This document shows, piece by piece, positions 53,701 to 62,781 of a stretch of DNA of 64,000 nucleotides (its first letter is position 1; the number at the start of each line of letters is the position of its first letter). Below the pieces are notes generated by a model, which worked only from the letters and a program-made list of their open reading frames with translations, did no database searches and was not told the DNA's origin. The DNA comes from Pithys albifrons albifrons (lineage: Eukaryota > Chordata > Aves > Passeriformes > Thamnophilidae), in assembly GCF_047495875.1 (NCBI RefSeq), contig NC_092464.1, forward strand, positions 26,196,865-26,260,864. Direction: 5' to 3'. A program made the position numbers and the translations under genes.

Positions 53701-56700
53701 AGAGATACACTGAGATGCAACAAGTGCAAATAATGAAGAAGATAGTGTAATTACAGATTGGTTAAAGATGTTTAACATAAGTACTGAAAAACTGGTAGTT
53801 GTAGTAATATTAGAATACATTTAAAATTTGCCAAACTGTGCCCTTTTATCCTTCTGATTTCTGAATCTATTTTTCAAATGTACTGTGTTACTAAGAAAAA
53901 TATTAATATTCAATGAAGGTATAGTCATATAAATTATCTCATATCTAAAACAGCATAGAAAAGAGGATGATTCATAAGTGTTTGATCTCAGGTCAAGAAA
54001 GTGTTTCAATTAAGCACAAATCATAGCAATGAATGCTGGGAAGCTGTGGGGAATTGGCAGAAGGGGCCAATGTAAAATAAGCATCATACTCCCTGCAGGA
54101 GAAGGCCTGGAAGTAGGGGTGGGAGGGAAGGCTACCCAAGCTCATGCCCAGACACTGAGACCTGCTGCTGCATGGATCAAAATAGAGTGAGTGTAATAGT
54201 CACATGTCTATTGTTCTACCAGATAACAAAGCAGTGCTGTTGTGTATTTCCATGGCACGAGATCACAACTGTTTCTCCTCCTTGGCTATCACTCCAGCCT
54301 GACTATCCTCCTCTACTGTTGCTGTCTCCAGCAGGAGACAGACAGAGGTCAGTGCCATGAGGACAGGTTCTGCTGGCAGGATCAGATAGAAGATACTCAT
54401 GTATAGAAAACAGGCCAAGGACTTGGCTTTAATAATACCAAAGTCAGTCTTTGAGGAGTCTCTGAGAAAAGACTGTCCTTCCTACATAAAAGCTTTACAG
54501 AAGGTAGTCTAAGGCTAGATTAAAAGACAGGGGTTTGCTTTCACCTCTTGACAAAGTAATTTAAACCCTTCCTTTTACCCTCACAGACCACTGCAAGGTA
54601 GTTTGCAAATAAGCTTGAACAACGGAAGCAAAAAATCTTAGAGAGTGAGCTCCAGACTCAGAAGGTTGGGTTTGAATCAAATCAACTGATTTGAAAGTAT
54701 ATTTATAATCTATTAAGTATTGAGGAGAAAAAACAGGATCTTTATTTGCATCAGAACAAAGTGATGTCAGCAGTTTTCTTCCAAGAGTGATGAACTTAAT
54801 CTGAAGCATCTGCTACTTTGCTGCTCTGAGGTCTGCCCTGTGAGAAGAGCTCATATTGTGGGTTTTTCCTGGTCAAGCTCAGACTAGTGATGCCCACAAT
54901 CTACCTCAGCTTTTGGAAATACTTTGGACCACATTTCATGGTTTCCCCAGACATTTTGTTGGTGATGGCAAATGTGGGGGGAAAAATGGTTTCATGGTTA
55001 AAACCAACAGATACTGTCTCTGTGAGAATACCATCCTGTATTTGCTGTTGAAACGTGCTGTTAATACATCATTCCCTGTGGGGTTTTTTGCATATTCCAT
55101 GTTTCTTGTGAAAACTGGTGAGTTATGGTAAGGCATCTCCAAGTAGCTGCAAGTCTAGTTCTTCTCACATTTGTTTTGAAATAACACAGATCTAGAAATG
55201 ACACAGAGGGCCTTCTCCTCACCAGCTCCCCCGCAGCTCCTGCAGATATAGAGATGGCTTTGCACAGCTTTGTTTCTCTTTTACTGAGATCTCCAAATAG
55301 CTAAGAGTAAAGGCTTTTTTTCCTCTAAGGACATGCTCCAGGACTGGAATTATTTCCCTTGCACATGATTGGCTCTAGAGATACTAAGTTGAGGGAATAG
55401 CCTTCTCTGCAATATTTACATTGTATTTTTGCATTCAGCATCTTAACACCCTGATATATATTTTTATTTCAGTTGGTCCCACATCCCACCCATATGTGCA
55501 AGATGAGCCTTGCTTCTGCCTGTACCTGCCCAGGAAAGGGCAATCCTGTGGCTTGCAGATCTCACTGCTCCCCTCCCTCCCTGCCAGTGAGCACAGTATA
55601 ATTGAAACTATAATGTCTTATTGCACAGGCAAAAGAATAATCACTCATTCCTTATAGATGGAGAGGGAGGAAGAGAGAGATGCATAATTATTGCATATGC
55701 CTCATGTGCATTTATATGTACAAGCATATGTTCTGAAAATGTAAACCTTCATTAAAGGAAAAATTGAAGATGACAAACCTGTAATGTAAAATTTAAAATA
55801 CAGGTGAAAGACTAAGTCAATAACCTGCCCACACTTAGAAAATCAGGATGGTATTGTGAGTTCTGCTAACTTTTCCAATGCCACTCAGGTGCTTGGCCAA
55901 TAAATAATCTAATAGTGCCAAAATAAATCACTGCTACAAAGAGCCCTCATCTGTGATTGAAATCACCCTATTTACCCTGGAGACACATACCTATGAAAAA
56001 TTTAGGAGGTCATCAATCATGGTCTCTCTTTCCAATGTTTATAAATTTGTATCTTTGGATAAGAACATTTCCAGTCTTCTTGCCATTACTAAAATCAAAG
56101 CTGAAATCTGGTATATTTACAGACACTGTGCTTAGGGAAACTGTATCTCAACCCAAATTTTTGAAAGTTATATAAAATAACTGTTCTGGGACTGTCTCTG
56201 TTATTTGTAGCTCCCTGGTAAAGTGACAAAAAGACATCTCAATATACATGAGAATTAGGCTGTAGGTTTACATATACAGCATATAATTGTATAGCATAAG
56301 GCCACGGAAGAACAATGCCAGATGCATTCATTTCATGTCAAGTGCTAGGAAATTGTGCATACTCAAACAATTCAGGTTTGTATTCCGCACAAAATCTTAC
56401 ACAGTCACGTGTAATTTGCAATTATCCTATTGCACATTTGCTGTTTTTAATGGTATGAGAATCACTTGATAACAGTGTAGCAGCCAAAGTGACTTATCAT
56501 TAAACTATTGGACATTTTACTGGAAACCAAAGCATCATCATAAAATTCAAATAAACATTTCACAAGGATCATCATACAAGTGGTATCACATTAAGCCTAC
56601 TGAAAAAAACCCAATTCTCCGAGGTATATTTCACAGGCAATAGTTTCCCAAAAAGTTTTCCATTAGTGTTGAGATTCCAGCCACAAAAAGTGCCTTCAGT

Positions 56701-58679
56701 TCAGTTCCTAACCTTGATTAGGGAAATATTTCAATAAGAACTCCAAAAGTGCCTTTCTCTGTCACTTTACCAGGAAATGTCAACCTCTATTTTGTTTACT
56801 TTGGGTCTAATGATCTCTTGATTCATGAACAAAAATCTTCACCCTGGTTATTTGAAATCACATGGTCTGTGACAGGAGAATGGGTTCTGTGCCCTGAGCT
56901 TCAATAGAGCAGGGATTTTCACCACAGACACCTTGTACCTACACATATTTATTCACAAGGTTATTCACAGACAGACATATATGTTAACATCATATGTCTG
57001 AGGCAGAGGCAGTTTCAGTAAAACAGGAGTTTTTTGTTTGTGTACAAAGGACATTTTACCATGCTCTAGTGCAAGCCTAGGGCAGGGATTGAGGAGCACA
57101 TAAGCAGCAGCTTCAGCTGCTTCCAGGTCAAGATGTAGCTCTTCCTTCCTTATTTGAGTCTTCTCTTTCCATTCCACATGAGAAAAATGAACTCAGAAAA
57201 TCTTCCTCAGAATCAGTTTTGCTCATTAGCCATGAAATCTGCTCACTTCCTGAAAAGTTCATAGTGCAATGTCTGGCTATTGCAGGTCAAAGAAAGATTA
57301 AACAGCCAATTTATTTTAGAAATTGAGAAAAAGAAAAGCGAGCTTGACCTAGTAGTCAGTTTTTCACTTCCACCAAATCCGTTAGATAAGTCTGAAATAA
57401 AGTACTTGAATTCATTAAAGTTTCTGAAGAATACAAAGGACCTCTTTTAAATTTTTCTTCTCTTGCTCTCTCAAAAAAGAAAATCCCTGTAATTTCATAA
57501 GTGATTACATCTGTTTTGGTGAAATGCTGAATTAGAGAACAGATAGGACTTTTCAGTTGAAACTTACCATACTTTCTGTGGACTCCTGGATGATAGAAAT
57601 TGACTTCACAGAAAGTTAGGAGTTCTCAGGATTTTTGTGAGACATGACCGTAAACATTTGTAAGACTGGTAGACCTGGTTTGATATACCTGACCTATCGC
57701 CCCATTGTCACTATAGTAAACAGAAACAACACATAAAAAAACCCCACCACACACACACACACCACAAGAAAACAATTTTTCTCCAAGAGTTTTCAAAGTT
57801 CACACATCAAAGGGAATGCTCAAAGCTGCAGTGTGAAAATCTGATGGTTTGTATTCCCTGAGTTGTTAAACATTGTCATTTCTCCCAGCTTATTGACAGG
57901 CAGAATGAGGAGTATTCTCACCACTCATGCTCGAGGTCTCAGTAGAGGTGCCCACAGCAGGTGCTGGGGCTGAACGCAGTCCCTCCCTGTGGTTTTTCAA
58001 TCCACTCTTTTTCTCAACTACCCTGTCAAAGCAGTCCATGTTGACTACAGATGCCCTCAGTTCACTCAGTCACAACTTTTCTTATTTATGTGCATCTTAT
58101 AGACAAAGTCTCCGTAAGACTTGTCTCCTAGAATCTGGAAGAGTCTCATGCCTGGCTGTGTTCTGGAGAGTTCTTTGCATTCTGAGGGGCATTTCTGGCT
58201 AACAGGGAGGCCTGGTATTAATCATGCATTTATTTAGAGAACAAAGGTCCAGGTCCCCTTTGGATCCACAGTTATATGCCAGTGAACACTCCTTGCAGAG
58301 AAGGTTTACCACTATCACCTTAATGGTAGCATCCTGGAGCAAGCAGAGGGGTGGTACCAAAGAGTTTATTCCAGCTCCTGAGCACTCCCTTCTTTACTAA
58401 AAGAAACACTGTTAACTCCTGCTATACTCCGTCCAGACTGCCTGATTTAGGCTGTGGTACCATGAACCACGATAACATGGGCACTGAGGGACCACCAAGG
58501 TTAACTGAGAAGTCTCATGCACAGCTGACCTTGAAGAAATAAATGGAACAACTGTGAAAGGAAAGATAACCTAAACAGGTATTTGAGCCAAATGCCAGCA
58601 GCAGTACAAAGCTGTTGTAGGGGAAGGATGCAGGCAGGGATGTGCTGCTAGAGAGGCTGGCTCATTTTCAGTAAAGGCA
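50786..58679. other. intergenic upstream of TAC1, no gene recognised
   Basis: About 7.9 kb of AT-rich sequence before the GC-rich promoter zone. The 132-codon plus-strand frame at 52524-52922 has no recognised domain. A short AC-rich run (ACCACACACACACACACC) lies near 57745-57765. Distal regulatory elements of TAC1 could lie here, but none can be named from a single sequence. Confidence 0.5.
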
Positions 58680-59371
58680 TTCGCCTGTCAAAGCAATCAG
58701 TCCAGCGGTGCCAGCCTGCTGCCCTGTGCCGGCAGCCCCTCTGCAAGCACGGACACGGTAGACCTGGGGTGCACCCACTCAGTCAGGCGCTCCTCAACTT
58801 CGTGCATCCCTCACTTCTGGTCCCAGCGGGTCGGGGCTGTCTGAGCAGTGGCATGGGGAGGGCAGACTCGGGGGGAGGGAACTGGACCAGGCACGGGAGG
58901 CAGCCCCGCGGCCCGGCCGCCGGGGCTCGTTCTCCACTCCCCGCTGGCCCTCGGTCGTCTGCCCCGCTCTCCCTCTTAGCGGTGCCGCTCTCAGTGGAGA
59001 GCAGCTCTCCCTGCCGTGGGAGAGCGGGGCGCGGGGGACAGAAGTGAAAAGCGACATTCGCACCCTTAGGTCCTCACTTGCATCTCGCATCCACATCCAG
59101 AGCCTCACCCCGCGTTCGCACCCGCAGCCGCCGCCGCAGGGGCGGCCCCGGGGACACGGAGCTGCAGCGGGAGGGAACGGGAGACTGGGGGGGTGAGGGG
59201 AAGGGAGGGGGAAAGCCACCCGGTTGCCCCACACTCCCAGCCCCGGGCAGATCCGGGAGGCGCTGCGGGAGCGGGAGCGGGGGGCGGGGGCTGTCACGGG
59301 GCTGGGATCATAAAACCCGGAGTAATTGCATTTAGGCAAATGAGGCTGCCTCGGCCCTCCCCGTCTCCAGG

Positions 59372-59379
59372 TATATAAA
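59372..59379 (+). promoter_or_regulatory. TATA box of TAC1
   Basis: TATATAAA within GGTATATAAAGTGAGG lies about 30 bases upstream of the inferred transcription start near 59403 and about 70 bases before the presumed exon 1 splice donor. A close consensus match in a GC-rich promoter next to a neuropeptide gene makes this convincing. Confidence 0.8.
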
Positions 59380-59402
59380 GTGAGGAGCGTCCCTCCAGCC
59401 GG

Positions 59403-59446
59403 CCAATGCTCTCAGAGAGCAGCGCCTGCTCTCCGTGCTGCAGACG
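59403..59446 (+). other. TAC1 non-coding exon 1 (predicted)
   Basis: The start is inferred from the TATA box spacing and is not observed. The 3' end is set at the donor ACG|GTGCGT (GT at 59447-59448). Known TAC1 genes have a 5' non-coding first exon and place the ATG in exon 2, which fits. The exon contains an ATG at 59406 and a stretch, GCGCCTGCTCTCCGTGCTGC (59423-59442), resembling the NRSF/REST element reported around the TAC1 start in mammals. A longer exon 1 or a different donor in the GT-rich downstream sequence cannot be excluded. Confidence 0.5.
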
Positions 59447-59684
59447 GTGCGTGCGCCTTCGGAGGTCCGTCTGTGCCTCTGTGTGTGAGGGTGCTCCTGT
59501 CCGTGCGGTTGTGAGGGGGTGTGCGTGTGGGCTTTGTGTGTGCGGGGGGATCTATATGTGTGCACATCTATGGGATGGGTGCCTATACATGCTTCTGTGT
59601 CCACACGTGGATGTCTATGAATGTGCCAGCATCTTTTTGTTCCTGTCCTGATGTGCAAAGGGATGAGTGTGTACCTCTAGACAC

Positions 59685-59745
<61 letters not shown>

Positions 59746-60204
59746 TGCATCCCTTTGTAGGTGTGAGCATCCAAGGTGTGTAACTATTTGTGTAAGTTTT
59801 CAAGTGGACGCGTGTGTACCTAGATGTGTGTATGAGGGGGCTGTATCTGTCTGGGTGGTGTGTATGTGAGAAGGTGTGAATACCTGGATGTGCATCGACG
59901 TGTGAGGGTGTGTTTATGTACAGTCCTATATGTCCTTGTGTACAGGGATTCCTCTGTGTCTGTGCGCTGGTGTGCACATCGAGCTGCACGCCAGTCTGTG
60001 TCGGGTGTGCGTATATCCAGAAGTGTCTGTAGCAGTCGGGGGGAAGGGAGGGTGGTGTAACTCGGCGCTTGTGGGTCTATACGTGCGAGGAAGCTGCCCC
60101 CAGGTGTGCCGGGGGCAGCTGTGTGAGTGTGTGTGTGCAAGACTGTGCGTGCTCGCCCCGCCGGGGCTGCGGATGCCGGTGCTCCAACTTCTGCCCCCCC
60201 GCAG
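59447..60204 (+). other. TAC1 intron 1, GT-rich
   Basis: About 758 bases bounded by a GTGCGT donor and a polypyrimidine-CAG acceptor (CTGCCCCCCCGCAG). It is strikingly enriched in GTGT and TGTG on the sense strand over its whole length, around a pure GT microsatellite. Minus-strand open frames rich in His-Thr across it are repeat artefacts. Confidence 0.6.
59689..59740. repeat. (GT)26 microsatellite in TAC1 intron 1
   Basis: Uninterrupted GT dinucleotides for 52 bases, about 290 bases downstream of the inferred transcription start. Flanking intron sequence is itself GT-rich and may be decayed repeat. Confidence 0.97.
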
Positions 60205-60219
60205 GACGTCGAGGCGGCG

Positions 60220-60342
60220 ATGAGGCTCCCGCTGGCTTTCGCCGTGCTCCTCCTGGCCTTGGCGCAGGCGCTGGGCGAAGAGATGGGAGCCACCGACGAC
60301 CTCAGCTACTGGTCCGACTGGTCCGACAGCGACCAGGGGAAG
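60220..60342 (+). CDS. TAC1: TAC1 coding exon 2: signal peptide and acidic propeptide
   Basis: The exon begins at 60205 after a CCCCCCCGCAG acceptor, with 15 bases of 5' UTR before the ATG. It encodes 41 residues: the signal peptide, then [15 protein letters not shown] and the following acidic spacer ending in Gln-Gly-Lys. It ends in phase 0 at a GTGAGC donor (60343). The length and the EE-G-DDL-YWSDW pattern match the mammalian exon. Confidence 0.95.
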
Positions 60343-62781
60343 GTGAGCCCGGCGGTTCCGCGGGAGCGAAGGGCTGATGTCGGGCACTGCCTGGCGGGCC
60401 GGACGGGGTGGGGGGTCCGCGCTGAGCACCGCCCGCTGTCGCCCCGCAGGAGGAGATGCCGCTGCCCTTGGAGCACTTTCTGCAGAGGATGGCGCGGAGA
60501 CCCCGGCCCCAGCAGTTCTTCGGCCTCATGGGCAAGCGGGATGCCGGTGAGCGGGGTGGGGGGAGGTCTGCTGCTCACGCCTCTCCGCTCGCCTCTTCTC
60601 CTAGTGCCTCCTCAAACTTCACAGCACTCAAAAGCTGCCATGTGGGTTGTTTGAGGTTTTTTGTTTGTTTGTTTGTTTTATTTCAAGTTTTATACCAGAT
60701 AAACTCACCAACTGGAAAAGAGAGAGCTTCACATTGAAGTGCCAAATGCACAGCAGTTGCTATATGTAAATCCTAGTGAGGAATATCATGGTAATTCACG
60801 GGTCAGCATACACACTACTGAATTGCCCATGTGTGGAAATCTTGTGTGTACAATTATTACCATGTTTTCTACATGTTTACTGATCCAAAAATTGATCCAA
60901 GAAATTGGAGCTAAACTGATTTAAATTCTGTGGGTTTAGCTAAACCAAGTTTTTGGAATATGTGGAGTGTAGATTTTGTGCTTGATTCTGGAAAGTATTG
61001 CAGTAGCGTCATATGTATATGCCAATCCTTTTTCAACGACTCCTTTTTCCCTTTTTTTCCTCTTTCCTTTTCTCCTCCAATCAGGATATGGCCAGATCTC
61101 TCACAAAAGTAAGTTTATAAAAATATTTTAAGTAATTACTTGAAGGTATTCAAATAGGGAATAGTGTATTTTATGGGATTATTAGAAGGTGACTGGTTTC
61201 AGCTAAGGACTGGCAGCGCTGCTGGTGAAAAAATATTCTATTACAGGATTGAAACCTTCCCCCCAGTGCGGCTGTGAGACTGTATCTCATCTGAGCTGCC
61301 TCAAGCTTTGAGATTTCAATCCATATTAATGTGCAGATGTTGCAGCTCTCTCTTATTTCCCTAGGGGGGGATTCTGTAAGTCTTGCTCAGAGTCAAGGCA
61401 GGCTTACTGCCAGACTCAGAGAGGAGCAATTAAGATGACAAAATCTGCAAAATTAGAGTATTGAATTTCCAAATACCCAAGAATGCTTTTGTGGGAGAGC
61501 CCAAGTCCCCACATGTGAGATCCTGTATCTCAGCATTGTCGTGCTGGGAATTAGATCCCTGCTCACAGTAGGGGCTGATTGATGTACTGCCATATGAACA
61601 AGCATATCTTGCCCCTCTAATAAGTGTGCCTAGCTCTGCTTCTGTGTAACATCAAGCAGGATATGATATTGCACTGTGGTGTTACTTTGTTCTGCACAGT
61701 GAGAGTTTTATTCTCTGAATTTATCTGAAGGCGTTTATACAGAAACTGGAAGACTTTTAATAGGTAAAAAGGATCTTGTATTCTGTGACACCTCCTCTGT
61801 TCACAGAGGTCAACAGCTGTCCTGGTGTTCTGCTATCCACAAGATACTTTCACTAGGGTTATATATTGGAAGATGGACAGATGACTGTGATACAAAGCTC
61901 ATGCCAAATAACCTGCTGACCAAAGTAAAAAAGTTACAGATTTCTGAAACTGCTTCAGCTTGAATTAATACATGCGAGGTCTGAGGATCTTGCTTTGTAG
62001 ATTAATTAGCCAAGCAAAATTCTTTCCAAAGAGAAATTTCTAAGTTTGTCTCGAAAGTCAGTTTAGATAAGGAATGAAAATGGGTGGTTCTTCTTAATCT
62101 GAAACTATAGCTACCGCTATATCTTGGTATATGCTGTAGGCCTAAACTTGGAGTAATTTATCTTCTACACATCCAGTGCCTTGAGAAGTACTAATGGGAC
62201 AGGCAGGTAATATCTGAACTCATAAATATTCCAAAAGCAGAGCCAGACTGTCTAGCTCAGACAGGTCCAGACATAGAGTCCCATTGGTTTCCTCTCCAAT
62301 AAGGGCTCTGCCTGACCTGTGAGGGAGATTTTTCTTCCACATTACAGAAATAAAACAACAGGTCAAAGAGATGCATCACACAGATGCAGGCTATACCAAG
62401 ACACTGCCTTCTTGTGCATTGTCTCAAGGCAATAGGAATTGTACTGGGAGAGAAGTAAGAATCCATTAGTGGTCAATGTTTTTCCATTACACTTAAAGAA
62501 ACAAAACAACTAATGAGAAATCCACTAACTGACCTGTGCCTTGGTCTAACCTGTTAAGTCGGATGAGTCAGGCTGATACTCATTCTCCGTTGTCTGAGAG
62601 GGATGTGAACAACTGGTCTGTGAGATAAACGGTGTTGGAGCCTGTCTTCCTTCCTCGCGAGAACACGTTATCTTAAAAGCCTACCTAGTTAAAATGTATT
62701 AAAACACCACTAAATATATTTTTTCAGGACATAAAACAGACTCCTTTGTTGGACTTATGGGCAAAAGATCTTTAAATTCTG
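60220..62781 (+). CDS. TAC1: protachykinin-1 (preprotachykinin A), partial: last exon beyond window
   Basis: Precursor of substance P and neurokinin A, secreted neuropeptides that act on NK1 and NK2 receptors. Four coding segments join in frame: 60220-60342, 60450-60546, 61085-61108, 62728-62781 (298 bases, 99 codons plus one base). Residues 1-19 form a signal peptide ([19 protein letters not shown]). An acidic spacer with [10 protein letters not shown] follows. Substance P is residues 58-68 ([11 protein letters not shown]) followed by Gly-Lys-Arg. Neurokinin A is residues 83-92 ([10 protein letters not shown]), preceded by Lys-Arg and followed by Gly-Lys-Arg; Gly is the amide donor. Exon sizes of 97, 24 and 54 bases equal the mammalian exons 3, 5 and 6. 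The mammalian exon 4 equivalent is not seen. The start codon is supported by the signal peptide and G at -3. The final exon (about 15 residues in human) is not found before base 64,000. Confidence 0.97.
60450..60546 (+). CDS. TAC1: TAC1 coding exon 3: substance P
   Basis: This 97-base exon, after a short 107-base intron, runs from a CCCCGCAG acceptor to a GTGAGC donor and ends in phase 1. It encodes [16 protein letters not shown], then substance P (coded by 60498-60530) and the GKR processing site, ending Asp-Ala plus the first base of a Gly codon. Lys3 of mammalian substance P is Arg here. Substance P is preceded by one Arg used as the cleavage residue, as in mammals. Confidence 0.97.
60547..61084 (+). 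other. TAC1 intron 3, no exon 4 equivalent seen
   Basis: 538 bases from GTGAGC to the pyrimidine-rich CCAATCAG acceptor. In mammals a 45-base exon 4 (coding for part of neuropeptide K) lies between exon 3 and the 24-base micro-exon. I see no segment with flanking splice sites whose translation resembles it. A (TTTG)n-type run lies at about 60656-60679. Confidence 0.7.
61085..61108 (+). CDS. TAC1: TAC1 micro-exon (mammalian exon 5): neuropeptide-gamma linker
   Basis: A 24-base exon between TTTTCTCCTCCAATCAG and GTAAGT. Joined directly to exon 3 it keeps frame and reads Gly-Tyr-Gly-Gln-Ile-Ser-His-Lys, then one base of an Arg codon. It supplies the N-terminal extension of the neuropeptide-gamma-like form. 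Human has Gly-His-Gly at the same place. The near-perfect splice sites, exact size and peptide match make the call firm despite the length. Confidence 0.93.
61109..62727 (+). other. TAC1 intron between micro-exon and neurokinin A exon
   Basis: 1,619 bases of unremarkable AT-rich intron with a GTAAGT donor and a TTTTTTCAG acceptor. No repeat is recognised. Confidence 0.85.
62728..62781 (+). CDS. TAC1: TAC1 coding exon 6: neurokinin A
   Basis: A 54-base exon from TATATTTTTTCAG to the GTATGT donor. It completes the Arg of the Lys-Arg cleavage site, then encodes neurokinin A (62730-62759), Gly-Lys-Arg, and Ser-Leu-Asn-Ser. It ends in phase 1, as does the mammalian exon. Skipping this exon together with the micro-exon is how alpha-type transcripts arise in mammals. 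The decapeptide is identical to human neurokinin A. Confidence 0.96.

Larger units (their letters stand above)
58680..59446 (+). promoter_or_regulatory. CpG-rich promoter region of TAC1
   Basis: Base composition shifts sharply from AT-rich to GC- and CpG-rich here, with CG dinucleotides dense from about 58,890 to 59,290, including G-rich runs such as GGGCGGGGGC (59282-59291) that could bind Sp/KLF factors. Just upstream of the TATA box lies an AT-rich island, TAATTGCATTTAGGCAAATG (59323-59342), with two octamer-like halves. The overlapping GC-rich open frames on both strands (for example 58794-59339 minus, 181 codons) are by-products of composition. Confidence 0.75.

Noticed and set aside
58794..59339. 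181-codon minus-strand ORF upstream of TAC1
   Set aside because: It lies in CpG-rich promoter DNA where stop codons are rare; the composition is low complexity with no recognised motif.
59820..60429. Minus-strand ORFs of 157 and 167 codons opposite TAC1 intron 1 and exon 2
   Set aside because: They are antisense shadows of GT-rich and GC-rich sequence, rich in His-Thr or Pro-Arg, without splice or domain support.
60604..60648. Candidate TAC1 exon 4 after CTCCTAG
   Set aside because: A weak TAG acceptor lacks a convincing donor, and the translation bears no resemblance to the mammalian exon 4 peptide.
60127..60654. 175-codon uninterrupted plus-strand ORF over TAC1 exon 2
   Set aside because: It starts upstream of the real ATG and reads into introns. 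The spliced model with conserved exon sizes and substance P in exon 3 explains the locus better.
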